Source: Monoraphidium neglectum
Lineage: Eukaryota > Chlorophyta > Chlorophyceae > Sphaeropleales > Selenastraceae
Length of the DNA stretch: 12,842 nt
NCBI RefSeq assembly: GCF_000611645.1
Contig: NW_014012849.1
Location: 5,937-18,778 of the forward strand
Direction of reading: 5' to 3'
Both the position numbers and the translations under genes were made by a program. Positions 1-8,969 of the stretch are shown piece by piece. The notes under the pieces are model-generated. The model saw only the letters and a program-made list of their open reading frames with translations, did no database searches and was not told the DNA's origin. How positions within the stretch are numbered: the stretch's first letter is position 1; each line of letters opens with the position of its first letter.

Positions 1-8
1 GTGCTGAC

Positions 9-1305
9 CTGGCATGGCACCATGGAGCGCGCGTGTATGGCTTGGCACTGGGAGAAGAGGTAGGGGTGGGCGCCGCCCGCTGTCATGGAGGGCGCCAGGA
101 ACTGCAGCGCGCTGCTGTCAGGGGACGTCGCGTAGCGCACACCAACCACCACCTGTAAGAGAGACAGTGAGAGGATGGCGGGGCCAGCGGCGGCGGGGGG
201 GGGGGCGATTTGGGTGAGGAGGCGCGCCCTGCTCGGCTTGTGCGTGGCGTTGTTGGCATGCCCAGGGAAAAGGCACCCGCAGGCCCGTTGCGGCACTTCC
301 GGCCGCCGCGTGGGAGCTTCTACGCCCCTGCCCCATCGAGCGCTCCTCTCCTCTGCGGCCCGCGCGCGCACCTGTTCCCCGGCCGCCAGCTGTGAAGGCA
401 GGTGGATCTCGAGGGCAGTGCCCAGGGCCTGCGCGGGCGGCGTGGTTTGGTGGTCGAGGTGGGCATGTTGACCTGGTCAAAGGCCAACATTTGCACCCGA
501 TTTGATGCACACCGCCGCCATGGGGCCATGGCGTGCACTCTGCCGCCGCTGGATTGCTACATGATTGGTTGGAACACACGACCCAGCCTCTGGGCCGGCA
601 GGTTGAGTGACAGAAACGCACTGGAAAGCCACGAGCGCGACAAGGCGCGCGCTCGCCTTGTGGGGCTGGCCCAGGTTGAAGTCTAGCGGCTGCCTGCCGG
701 GCAGGAGCTCCACTCGGCTGACTGACAGGCCGCGGGTGTCCAGCACCAGGCGGCCGCCGGGCGCCAGCGCCTCGGCCGTGACCTGGGCGGCGCACGGCAC
801 ATCGTTGGGGGGCGGCGACGGTGTTGTGGCCCAGGCCGGGATCCTTGTGCTGCGCCGCTAGCAGTCGTCGCTGATGGCGCCGACGTGACCACTGGGAACG
901 GTGCAGCACGCCCTTCCGGCAGCCGCCCTTTGGCACATGTGGATGCCCTGAAAGAATTTTTGCCCACGCGGCTGCCGTGCTGGGCAAGTCTGTGCCCGTG
1001 ACGGTGACGGGGCAGCAAAGTCGCACCTTGGCGTACCCCTCGATCACGTTCCGGCCGAAGTCAACGTCCAGCTCATAGTGCCGCGCTACCTCCTTCACCT
1101 CAGCGTAGTTTGACTGCGTCGTATAGTCTTTTGGCGGCGCCATTGTTGCCGCGGCGCCCCCGCTGCTGCTTTGCTGCACCCGCGTCGACGGCGCACGGGC
1201 GGAGTGGTGCTTCACCTGCGCCTGCCGCGCCTGCAAGGAAGAAAGACTGCTGAAGAAAGGCGATTGTTGCACGATCCGGCGGGAAGCAATGCCCCTCACG
1301 AACAT
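9..1305 (-). CDS. LKHA4: Leukotriene A4 hydrolase-type M1 aminopeptidase, 5' part (partial at left edge)
   Basis: The exons on the minus strand are 1305-1027, 782-657, 428-372 and 152-9. All are joined in phase 0 and give 202 residues; a GT donor at 8-7 leads out of the window. Residues 1-54 are rich in Arg, Ser and Ala and look like an organelle presequence. From M55 the protein reads as the N-terminal beta-sandwich of the LTA4H family: [19 protein letters not shown], then [19 protein letters not shown], then [19 protein letters not shown], then SSALQFLAP and the hallmark [18 protein letters not shown]. Known family members are zinc aminopeptidases that trim N-terminal residues, and the vertebrate enzyme also hydrolyses LTA4. 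The catalytic HExxH region lies beyond the left edge, so activity cannot be judged here. Intron 2 appears to use a GC donor (656-655). The start at 1305 was chosen for the presequence; M55 at 1143 is a credible second start. Family identity is secure, but the exact 5' end is inferred. Confidence 0.92.
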
Positions 1306-1623
1306 GAGTGGATCACGAGATCGTGGTGCTTGCAAACAATGACGATCGGAGCGATGCCCTGATCCAGTAAGGCAAACGAGAATGACAGTGGCGCACCAGC
1401 TGTGCAAATTACCTGTCATCGCATCTGCTGCGTCCGCCTGACGACCGCCACCACGCCCCGCTGTGCTCTGCTCGTCATACGTGCTGGTGCCGCTGTCCCA
1501 GGATGGTGAGCATGAGCAATCCTGCATCCCCATGAGCAATCTAAAACATCACATGACTCACAGCAGAATACTACCATCTTCACTATCAACTCCTGCATGT
1601 CCTTGTGTTGTGTGCACATCTAT

Positions 1624-1646
1624 GCTCTCACGTCACCCGTGAGAGC
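1624..1646. repeat. Perfect 9-bp inverted repeat with 5-nt spacer
   Basis: Left arm gctctcacg (1624-1632) and right arm cgtgagagc (1638-1646) are exact reverse complements around the spacer tcacc. It sits near the middle of the divergent promoter region. It could be a dimeric transcription-factor site or a cruciform/hairpin. No function can be assigned from sequence. Confidence 0.55.
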
Positions 1647-2158
1647 GACAGTACAAAGCACCTCACGGGCATCCCGTGCTGCGACATTCACCATGGAATA
1701 TTTCAATCTTTCTTCACTTGCAAACCATGGGTGACTTGCAATGCGGCGCCTTGTTGCGGAGGCAACAAAGCCCAGTCAATCAAGGATGTTGACCGACATC
1801 CACTGAAGCACGCTAAGGTGCTCTGGGGCATTGGAAGCGTGGGGACTCTGTAATGTGCACATGTGTTGGCCTTCAGATCCAAAACACCTTATGCGCACGT
1901 GTAGCACGCAATGCGTCACTAGCTAGGCGGCCACCTCGCCACCAAGCATGACCTAGAACACACTGCGAGTACCAGTGCCTGGTCATCCATGATTGAGGTG
2001 GCAGGCTTCACAACTTCGTGCCAATGGGTCCTCCTTGGCAGCTGTAGCGCTCAAAAGTGGCCTCGAGCCTCAGGGACAACCGATGCAGCCGGTCTCACGA
2101 AGCACACAATAGCCATGTACGAGACACGATCGATGTGTAGCGATTGCAATACTGCTTG

Positions 2159-2165
2159 TATAATA
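2159..2165 (+). promoter_or_regulatory. TATA-like box upstream of the SET gene
   Basis: TATAATA stands out in a GC-rich setting 90-96 nt upstream of the SET-gene start at 2255. That distance would leave a short 5' leader. This is a positional guess only; no initiator element is apparent. Confidence 0.3.
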
Positions 2166-2254
2166 GCATGCTTAGTATTCCCGCACAGCCGTCGCACATC
2201 ACCCCTGTTTAGGTGCAGCCTCGCTAGCCACACCACACCTTTACACGCAGCCCG

Positions 2255-5004
2255 ATGCAGCGTAGTGGTGTAATGTACAGGAAGGGCCAGCCTAGCTGCA
2301 TGTCGGCCCGCTTGGGCGCCGCAACCCGCCCGTCGCCACTGGCTGCCGCCGCCCGCCGCGGCGCTGTCGGCAGCCGCGCTGCCGCGCTCGACATACGCTG
2401 CGCCAAGCAGCCGGCGGCAGCTGCCAGGCGGCGCGGCGGCAGCGGCGGCAGGGCGAAAGGGACGGGCAGCACCAAGAAGGGCTTTGCCAAGCCGGACGCA
2501 CGTGCCGTGGCTGAGCCCTGGGAAGCGGACCTGCCGCCCTATTACCGTGCATACTACAAGGCCGGCTTTAAGCCGCCGCGCTTCATTGGGCCCATCGAGC
2601 TGACGAAGCACAGCGGTGAGCTGCTCGCATCACAATTAAACAGGGAAAAGGGGGCGCGCATGCGGGGCGGCGCGGCGGCGCCTCGAGCAAGCCGTCGGCG
2701 CGGCTCGCGCAGCACACAGCCTGCGCGCCCCCACGCCGCGCCTGCTGCGGGCGCCATCCGTAACCCACGCGCAGACGGCAGCGTGGACATATTGGCGATC
2801 GACACCCTGGTCTCAAGCATGCTTCTGGCCGTCGTGCCGCCGCTCGTGTTCCTGGAGGGCGCCTTTGAGCGCCCGCCCGCGGTCGAGGAGCTGCACGCCG
2901 CGCTGCTCGCGGGCGGCGCCGCCACGCCCGCCGGCGTCGCACGGGTGCTGCACCTGCTGCCGCGCGCGCCAGCTGACCCAGAGGCGGACGCCGCCGACGG
3001 CGACGGCAGCGCGGACGCGGCCGGCCCGGCATCAGCCGTGGAGCCAGCGGCGGAGCGGATCGGCGGCGGCGCCGCCGCCGTAGCGCCCGCGCCGGCCCTC
3101 GAGCCGACGCCCCTGGCGGCCACGAACGACATTTTTGACCTGGACCCGAAAGTCTGGACGATACGCGCCGCGCGGGGCGGCCTGCCGCTGAACGCGCCGC
3201 CGGCGGCGCTGCCGGAGACAGACGCCCTGCTGCGCACCCTCCAGGCGTCGTGCTATTCTGAGGAATTCCTGGACCCCGCGAGCTCGCAGCTGCGCCACGA
3301 GGCGCCCGTCGGCTTCTTGGGCGTGTGGCCCGAGCTGGCGGCGATGAGCCACTCGTGCGCTCCCACCACGTCGGTGGCGGTGGTCGGTGGCGGCCACGCG
3401 TTTGTGCACGCGGCGCGGGACATGGAGATCGGGGACGCGCTGACCACCAACAAGATCGGCAGGCGCGCGAGCAGCAGCAGGGGAAGGAAGCCGCTGGTGG
3501 TGGCAGAAAGGCTGCTGCATCGGGCGTGGCTGGTTTCGTCCCCACTTTGTGACGGGCAGCGTCTTGATTGTAAAACCCCACACATGCATACACACGCACG
3601 CACCTATGCGCACACGCATGCACACGCGCTCTTTCGGTGCCCTTGCCCCCCCTCCCTTCGCGCGCCGCAGCGCGATCCTCGGGCCCCTCGACGTGCGCCA
3701 GGCCGCAGTGCGCGCCCTCACCGGCCGCGGCTGCGGCTGCGCGCGCTGCGCCGCCGAGGCCACCCTGCCCGAGGCCCTGCGGCGCCAGCTGGCAGAGCTG
3801 CGGGAGCGGCTGGAGTCGGAGTGGACCGCGGCGCTGAACGCGGCGGCGGCGGCGGGCGACGAGGACGCGCTCGATGCGCTCTGGGTGAGGGGCTGGCGCG
3901 CGCGGCGCGGCGCCCTCGTGGCGGTGGCGGTTGAAGGATTAAGTCAAGGATTCGGATTGTTGCAGCGTGATGCGAGAGCCATCCAGGCTCATGGGAGGAG
4001 GCTGTGAAGCGTCCTGCAACGACAGCCTTGCATGTGGGAGGCCGCCATCTCATCTGGCGGACGGGCGGGCGGCGCCGCGCCGTGGTTGCACTGACAGACC
4101 ACAGCCGCGGACCCGCCCCATTGCGGCAGCCAGCCTGCCGGCCCCCTCCACATGCGCGGCCCCAGGCGGCCCCGCACCGGCCCGCGCCGCATTACAAACC
4201 TCTGTCTTTTGTCGAATCACCATGGCCGCAGGAGGACGTGACTCTGGACGTTGACTCGCTATTTGAGGCGCTGGCGGCCGCAGACATCAAGGGCGAGGAC
4301 GCCGACCTCATCGCCGCCGGCGCCTACGGCGCCGCCGAGCTGGCGTGGACCCTGGAGGAGCTGACTCAGCGCGAGCCCGACGTGTCCCGCCTGGCGACCG
4401 CCGTCCGCATGCTGCGCGCGGCCGCGCCCGGCAGCGAGAGCCACGTGGCGGCTGCCCTGCAGCTGCACGCGCTGGCGGGCGCCAAGGTGGCGCAGCTGCT
4501 GCAGGCGGAGCGGGGGCGGCAAGGGCGGCGGACGGCGGCGGCGGAGAAGCGGCTTCTGGCCAAGGTGGTGGCCAGCAACGAGGAGGCGGAGGGGGCGCTT
4601 GTGGCCTTTTACGAGGCCGTTTACATGCGGTGCGCGGCGAGGGGCTTTGGGTGGGAAGGCGAAGGCGCGTGTGTCACGCGTACGACATAATCTGCGTGCG
4701 TCTCGCATGTTGTGGGCGCCCGGGAGCTTTAGGCTGGCCTGGGGTGGGGGGTTGGCGCCTCAAAGGGTCTCTCAGTGCCCGGCCAGGCTGCAAGAACGAA
4801 GGGTGTCCCGAGCAGCCACGGGGCGCATCGCTGCATCAGGGGTCGCCTTGCGCGCCAACTGGCTGGGTCCGCCGCGCAAAGCGCTTCAAGCAGCGGCCGG
4901 CAAGCCTCGCGCCTCGCAGGCCCCCAGTCCATACGCGGGCGTCGGCGGTCCGCTTCCCACTTTTTTGCGACCCAGCTCCCTATGATCATGACTGTCCCTT
5001 TCAA

Positions 5005-5038
<34 letters not shown>

Positions 5039-5537
5039 ACACCCGCCCACACCCAAAAGGTACGGCTTTATCCCGGAGGAGGGCCTGCTGCCGCAGCTGC
5101 AGTCGGCGCTGGAGCTCTTCTACGCCGGCCTGCGCCAGCTCGCGGCGGCCGGCGGCGGCGACGACGCCCCCACGGAGCGCGAGCTGCTGATCGACGGCAT
5201 CCCCGTGACCGTGGTGGACCGCGTCGGCATCGCGCCCGGCGACAGGGCCGCGGCGCCGCGGCCGGACTTCGAGATGAGCGGCGGCGGCGGCGCCGCGGCG
5301 GCCCGCGGCGGGGTGCGGCTGAGCGTCGTGGAGGCGGGGGAGCGCGAGGTCATCAGCAGCGGCGGCGGAGGGATCGCGTTTGAGGGGGAGGCCGCGGCGC
5401 GGCCGCGCGGCGGCGTGGCGGTGGTGGAGCGGCCGGCGGCGGGCGCTGCGGCGGAGGGGTCCCTTCACGAGGACGGGCCGCTGCTGTTGGAAGAGTGCGG
5501 GGCGGAGGGCGGCCCCGAGTGCTACTTGGCCCCCTGA
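2255..5537 (+). CDS. SET-domain protein (SMYD/plant SET type), possibly inactive methyltransferase
   Basis: The inferred exons are 2255-2615, 2775-3462, 3671-3884, 4232-4629 and 5060-5537, giving 712 residues. The N-terminus (about 1-70) is rich in Ala and Arg, like a plastid or mitochondrial presequence. A SET domain split by an Ala/Asp-rich insert follows: the start of the fold with MLLAVVPPLVFLEG, then GFLGVWPELAAMSHSCAP (S312-C315), then HAARDMEIGDALTTNKIG, then the post-SET cysteines GCGCARCAAEA (C371, C373, C376). The C-terminal third is helical and charged with a Gly-rich tail. SET enzymes methylate protein lysines. Here the usual NHSC asparagine is Ser312 and the usual tyrosine after the GEEL-type motif is Lys347, so activity is doubtful. 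Intron 2 (3463-3670) seems to have a GC donor. Starts at 2273 or 2300 are also possible. The family call is firm; exon 1, the first intron and the exact start are less so. Confidence 0.82.
3579..3629. repeat. CA/CG alternating purine-pyrimidine tract in SET intron 2
   Basis: A run of imperfect ca, cg and tg dinucleotides (cacatgcata, cacgcacgca, gcgcacacgcatgcacacgc) lies in the 3' half of the 3463-3670 intron, upstream of the pyrimidine-rich acceptor. Such alternating sequence is prone to Z-DNA. It is read in the short ORFs as His/Thr repeats, which are not real protein. Confidence 0.7.
5005..5042. repeat. (AC)n microsatellite near the acceptor of SET intron 4
   Basis: Thirteen uninterrupted AC units (5005-5030) are followed by aa and a few more AC units. 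The tract ends about 17 nt before the inferred acceptor at 5059, where a pyrimidine tract would normally lie. Length variation here could affect splicing of the last exon. Confidence 0.9.
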
Positions 5538-6200
5538 ACATTGAGCTTTGTTTCTTCATTGTTGTTACCATACTGGCTGCTGGGCAGGCTGACGAGGGCC
5601 GTCTGCCTGGGCCAGTCCCAGAATGACCCGGGGGCCGGACAGCCACTTGGCATCAAAGCATGGCAGATGCAAGGGGGCAGGAGGAGCGGGCAAGGCGACC
5701 GGCTGCGCACGCGGATCCACTAATGCTGCAGCTGCGGCGCCCTGCTGCTGCGGGGCCGCGGAAGTGGGCTGGCGCCAGAGCCATGGCCGGATCGTCCAGC
5801 GTAACCGGGTGCTTGGGTCACAAGGCTCCCCTTGGACCTGCCTTGAGGGGATCCTTGGCGGCCTACTCACTGGTTCCTGGGGTGGCCCCTGCCGTGCGCG
5901 TCGCTGAACACTAAGAGATCCCAATGATGGCCCGCCTCAGCGCAGGGCAGCGCGGAAACGGCTTGGCGACGCACGCCAGCAGGACGCCCCGTTTTTAGAG
6001 CATTGATGACCCCTTGCTGCATCCCAGGCGATTTCTCAGCGCAGCACCCACTTACGAGCAGCAGGAAGCAGCGCGTGCGACGTGGACAGGAGATTCTGCA
6101 ACCTACAGACGAAGAAATGTACCCTCGTCTATCAATGTCACAAAAACAACGCGGCCAACAGTGACGAGCCTAGCGCCGCAGTGCCGTCCGCAGCCTCCCC
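5538..6200. other. Convergent 3' intergenic region
   Basis: The region lies between the SET-gene stop (TGA 5535-5537) and the stop of the minus-strand CxxCxxCC gene (TGA, 6203-6201), so it holds both 3' UTRs and terminators. No exon, repeat family or RNA gene could be supported. The TGTAA polyadenylation signal common in volvocine algae is absent on both strands here. Confidence 0.5.
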
Positions 6201-8168
6201 TCAGCTGCCGCCGCCGCCGCCGCCGCCGCCGCTGCGGGCCCCTGCAGCGGCGCCCTCCTCCCTCGCCCGCCTCTTGGCCAGCTCGTGCGTCACCGCGCGC
6301 CGCAGCTGCTGGGTAGCTGCCTCTTTGTCCAAGGGCCCCGCATCCGCATGGTCCAGGCCCTCGCAAATGTGTTCTGTGTTGGGGTGGGGTGGTAGTGACA
6401 GGTGGGGCTGGGCAACAAAGAAGGCGCAGGTGGGCTGGGGGGACAAGTACGGTAGCGTGGGGATCCGGGACACTGGTGACAAGAACAGCGCGGTCTTGCC
6501 AATCGGTAGGGGACGAGACGCCGCCACACAGCTGCGACTCTTAGCTGCAAGGTTGTGCTGATGCACGCGAGGGTTTGATGGGGGGCGCAACGAGGCGTGC
6601 GCGACGCCCCTCTGCCTGCTGCCCCCCGCTCACGTTTCTCCCAGTCCCAGACGCCGGGCTGCGCCAGGAGGTCTGGCCACCAGGGGTACGTGCTGCACTG
6701 CGGCCGCGAGGGGGTGCAGGAACGCCGCGGGCGCGGCGGAGGTGAGGGGTGGGGCCGTCTCAAAGGCCTGCCACGCGGCATTGCGCGTGCAGGCGTGCGC
6801 CTCGGCAGCTGCTGAGCAAGATCTGGGTGCTGGCGGCACTGCTGTTTGGCACCTGGACGGGGCGCGCCTCGTGGACGCGGCACATTTTGGTCTCGCTGTC
6901 CAGGAAGGTGCAGTGCAGCTGCGGATGTGGGGCCCGGGGGGGGGGGGGGGGGCGGGCCGGTGGGGTGAGTGCATGGGCAGGCTGCAGGGAAAGGGACTGT
7001 GGATGGGAGCGAGGCGGCCGAGGATACTATTACGCCGGGCAGGCAGGCCGCTGTGGACCACGATCAACGCAAAACTGGCACACATAGATGGATGAGTCGC
7101 GCCACACGGGCTCTGCTGGCACAGTTGCATGCTGAGCGCACACGCACGCACACGTTCGCATGTGCACGCATGCGCGCGTGCACACACCTTGCCGTCCGGC
7201 GAGCGCCGCGACTGCAGCAGCCACCAGCCGGGTGGTGCAGCCAGGCCGTCGCTGTCGCGCTCCAGGCAGTGCTCAGCCAACAAGGCAGCCTCTGCAGCAA
7301 GTGGGAGGGTGGAATGCGCTCAGTGTCCGGTCAGGGTGAGTTGCGAGAGGGCCAGGAGATGTGGGCAGACCTGGTTGAGAGTGCAGGGCATAGGTCTGCT
7401 GATGGGGATGGGCCAGCAAGGCAGCCGAGCGCATGCCGATGCGCATGCACACGGCGTTTTGTCACCACTGCGCTCCTAGCGGCGGCGATTTTAGAAGTGA
7501 CTCAGGATCCTCCCGGCGCCTTCTGACGCACCTGACATGCCGAGGTGTTGCGCGATGCTGCGCGCCTCCTGCCGCGATACCCAGACCTGCGAGGCATCGG
7601 ATTGGCCGCCCACCCCGAATGGCCTTTTCGGGTCTCCCACCATGAGGCGCCACGGCGCCGCAGTGGCTATCGGTGGCTCTGCCAACACACAGGTATCTAC
7701 CATGAATGCACGTGTGTGATAGGGCCTCTGGGCCCAGGTAAGTGGCTGAACTGTGCGCGGCCGAAAGTGGTTGCTGCAGGGGAGGCTGATCCCTAGTCAA
7801 AAGCCCCGACAGCCCCGCCCAGCCCCGGCCCCCACCTCCCCGTCGTCCTCCATGGTGCAGCACTTGCCGCACATGGTGCACATGAAGCTGCGGCCCTCCA
7901 GCACGGCCGCAGCCGCCGCCTCAAACGGCACGGTTGGCGCCGCTGCGCGGGGCGCTTGCGGAGTGCGGGGGAAAGCGGGTGCGGCGCCTGCGCTGCCTTT
8001 CACACCGGGCGAGCCCTCATTGGGGCTGGCATGCACATCGCTGCTGCTGTTTACTGATTGCGAGCTGGCGGCGCGAGCTCCAGGTCTCGCATGGCGGGGC
8101 GCATCGCGACGGAAGTGCGGCACCACCGCCCCTGCTGCATCTCGCCGCCGCCACAGCGCACGCTGCAT
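6201..8168 (-). CDS. CxxCxxCC (YkgJ-type) putative zinc/iron-chelating protein with organelle presequence
   Basis: The minus-strand exons are 8168-7836, 7586-7532, 7291-7188, 6918-6853, 6697-6634 and 6373-6201, giving 264 residues. All five introns are GT-AG and the phases close. Residues 1 to about 40 are rich in Arg and Ala and suggest a mitochondrial or plastid presequence. The core starts with FMCTMCGKCC (C97, C100, C103, C104), followed by VWVSRQEARSIAQHLGMS, a GWWLLQS segment, HCTFLDSETKMCRVHEARP (C167, C177), QCSTYPWWPDLL (C187) and CEGLDHAD (C211). This order matches the family called putative zinc- or iron-chelating domain; no reaction has been assigned to it that I can name. The tail has a charged helix and ends in eight glycines and a serine, encoded by a GGC repeat. 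The start at 8168 is the first Met giving a presequence. Family membership is secure; function and targeting are open. Confidence 0.9.
6207..6233. repeat. (CCG)n trinucleotide repeat coding the poly-Gly tail
   Basis: A near-pure CCG repeat on the plus strand is read on the minus strand as GGC codons. It produces the eight-glycine C-terminal stretch of the CxxCxxCC protein just before its stop. It is likely length-variable and outside the conserved fold. Confidence 0.85.
6936..6952. repeat. 17-nt poly-G run (poly-C in the transcript)
   Basis: The run lies in intron 3 of the minus-strand CxxCxxCC gene. In the transcript it is a C-tract starting about 18 nt before the acceptor of the exon at 6918, so it may serve as the polypyrimidine tract. 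Its length is prone to sequencing error but lies outside coding sequence. Confidence 0.85.
7136..7187. repeat. Alternating purine-pyrimidine tract at a 5' splice site
   Basis: On the minus-strand transcript this is a gt/gc/at alternating tract that begins exactly at the donor of intron 3 (GTGTGTGCACGCGCGC from 7187 down). It is imperfect rather than a pure microsatellite and has Z-DNA character. Confidence 0.75.
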
Positions 8169-8673
8169 ATGAGCCCGCGCTGGGGATAATTGTGACCGTT
8201 TAGATATTGATTTTGGCTCCAGTTCACTCCGTCCTTGCTGAGACTGCTGATTGGCGTCAGATGTTCAATCATTCAATGGCATCAGATCAGAAGACAGATG
8301 GAAATGAGTTGGTTTTACAAGCATAGCATACCACCACATGAAAGTCGAGTGCGTTAGTTTCATGTATTTGTTTTATAGGATCAGTGAGATGGTTGTCAGG
8401 GAGTGTCCCGTGCCTGACCGTGAAGCAAAGGATGTATGAATAACTTCGGACACGACAGCACACAGATAGGTTGCAACCACCAGACATCAATTCAGCAAGG
8501 TAGCAGGCGGTGGCGGCCGGGCGGCGGCGGGACGTGTGCTGCTCAGCAGCATACTGTAGCAGTGCTGTATGGTTGTCGACCGTTCAGCCCTTTGTACACG
8601 GCCGGGTCCGCCGACGCAGCCCTCAAGGCCGGCAACCCATCATCATCGGCGGCCGTAGCAGCACATCATCAGC
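8169..8673. other. Divergent intergenic/promoter region between CxxCxxCC gene and epsilon-tubulin
   Basis: About 505 nt separate the two opposed start codons. The segment from roughly 8190 to 8460 is clearly more AT-rich than the flanking genes, as expected of a promoter core, and includes TTTTATAG near 8371-8378. Short near-repeats (ggcgtcagat, ggcatcagat) occur around 8254-8287. I found no exon or RNA gene. Confidence 0.45.
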
Positions 8674-8926
8674 ATGCCGCGTGAGATCGTGACCATTCAG
8701 GTCGGCCAATGCGGCAATCAGATCGGCTGCCGCTTCTGGGAGATGGCGCTGCGCGAGCACGCGGCCTACAACCCGCGGGGCGTATACGACGCCTCCCTCA
8801 GCAGGCACGTGGCTCTGTGGGAGCGTGCGGTTGGCACCGCCATGCGTCCCGTGCTGCGACTGCGCGTAAGGGGCAAGGCTCCAGCAAGCGGCGGCCGCTG
8901 CTGTTGCGGCCGTCCGCCTCTTCGTG

Positions 8927-8969
<43 letters not shown>

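Larger units (their letters stand above)
1306..2254. other. Divergent intergenic/promoter region
   Basis: About 950 nt separate the start codons of the minus-strand aminopeptidase and the plus-strand SET gene, so both promoters must lie here. The minus frame stays open from 1305 back to about 1539 but has no recognisable protein character, and it is read as 5' leader. I see no conserved exon, tRNA or transposon. Visible elements are a perfect 9-bp inverted repeat at 1624-1646, a weaker 7-bp one at 1751-1768, and a TATA-like box at 2159-2165. Confidence 0.6.

Noticed and set aside
118..1539. 473-residue minus-strand open frame taken as one protein
   Set aside because: Only 1305-1027 in this frame has family character; the rest is read-through of introns, while the true next exons are in other frames with clear splice sites.
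1751..1768. 7-bp inverted repeat ttgttgc/gcaacaa as a tRNA or terminator stem
   Set aside because: It is too short and isolated, with no cloverleaf around it and no gene end nearby.
2583..3623. 346-residue minus-strand open frame opposite the SET gene
   Set aside because: It is an Arg/Ala/Pro-rich shadow produced by GC-rich coding sequence on the plus strand, with no recognisable motif.
2255..3934. Single 559-residue open frame as the full SET gene product
   Set aside because: After 3462 it runs into a CA repeat and low-complexity Arg/Pro sequence, whereas the post-SET motif lies in another frame reached by splicing at 3671.
5565..5924. Minus-strand 119-residue open frame between the convergent genes
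   Set aside because: No motif, no plausible splice partners and Pro/Gln/Arg-rich composition typical of chance frames in GC-rich DNA.
7136..7187. CRISPR-like or tandem-repeat array
   Set aside because: Units are irregular dinucleotides without spacers; it is intronic simple sequence.
8674..8804. Gamma-tubulin, suggested by the [18 protein letters not shown] start
   Set aside because: Following segments ([52 protein letters not shown]) are epsilon-class.
8806..8830. A canonical GT donor for epsilon-tubulin intron 1, such as GTGGCT at 8809
   Set aside because: It would shift the frame or add residues and lose the SLSSFFRN match that the GC donor at 8805 gives exactly.
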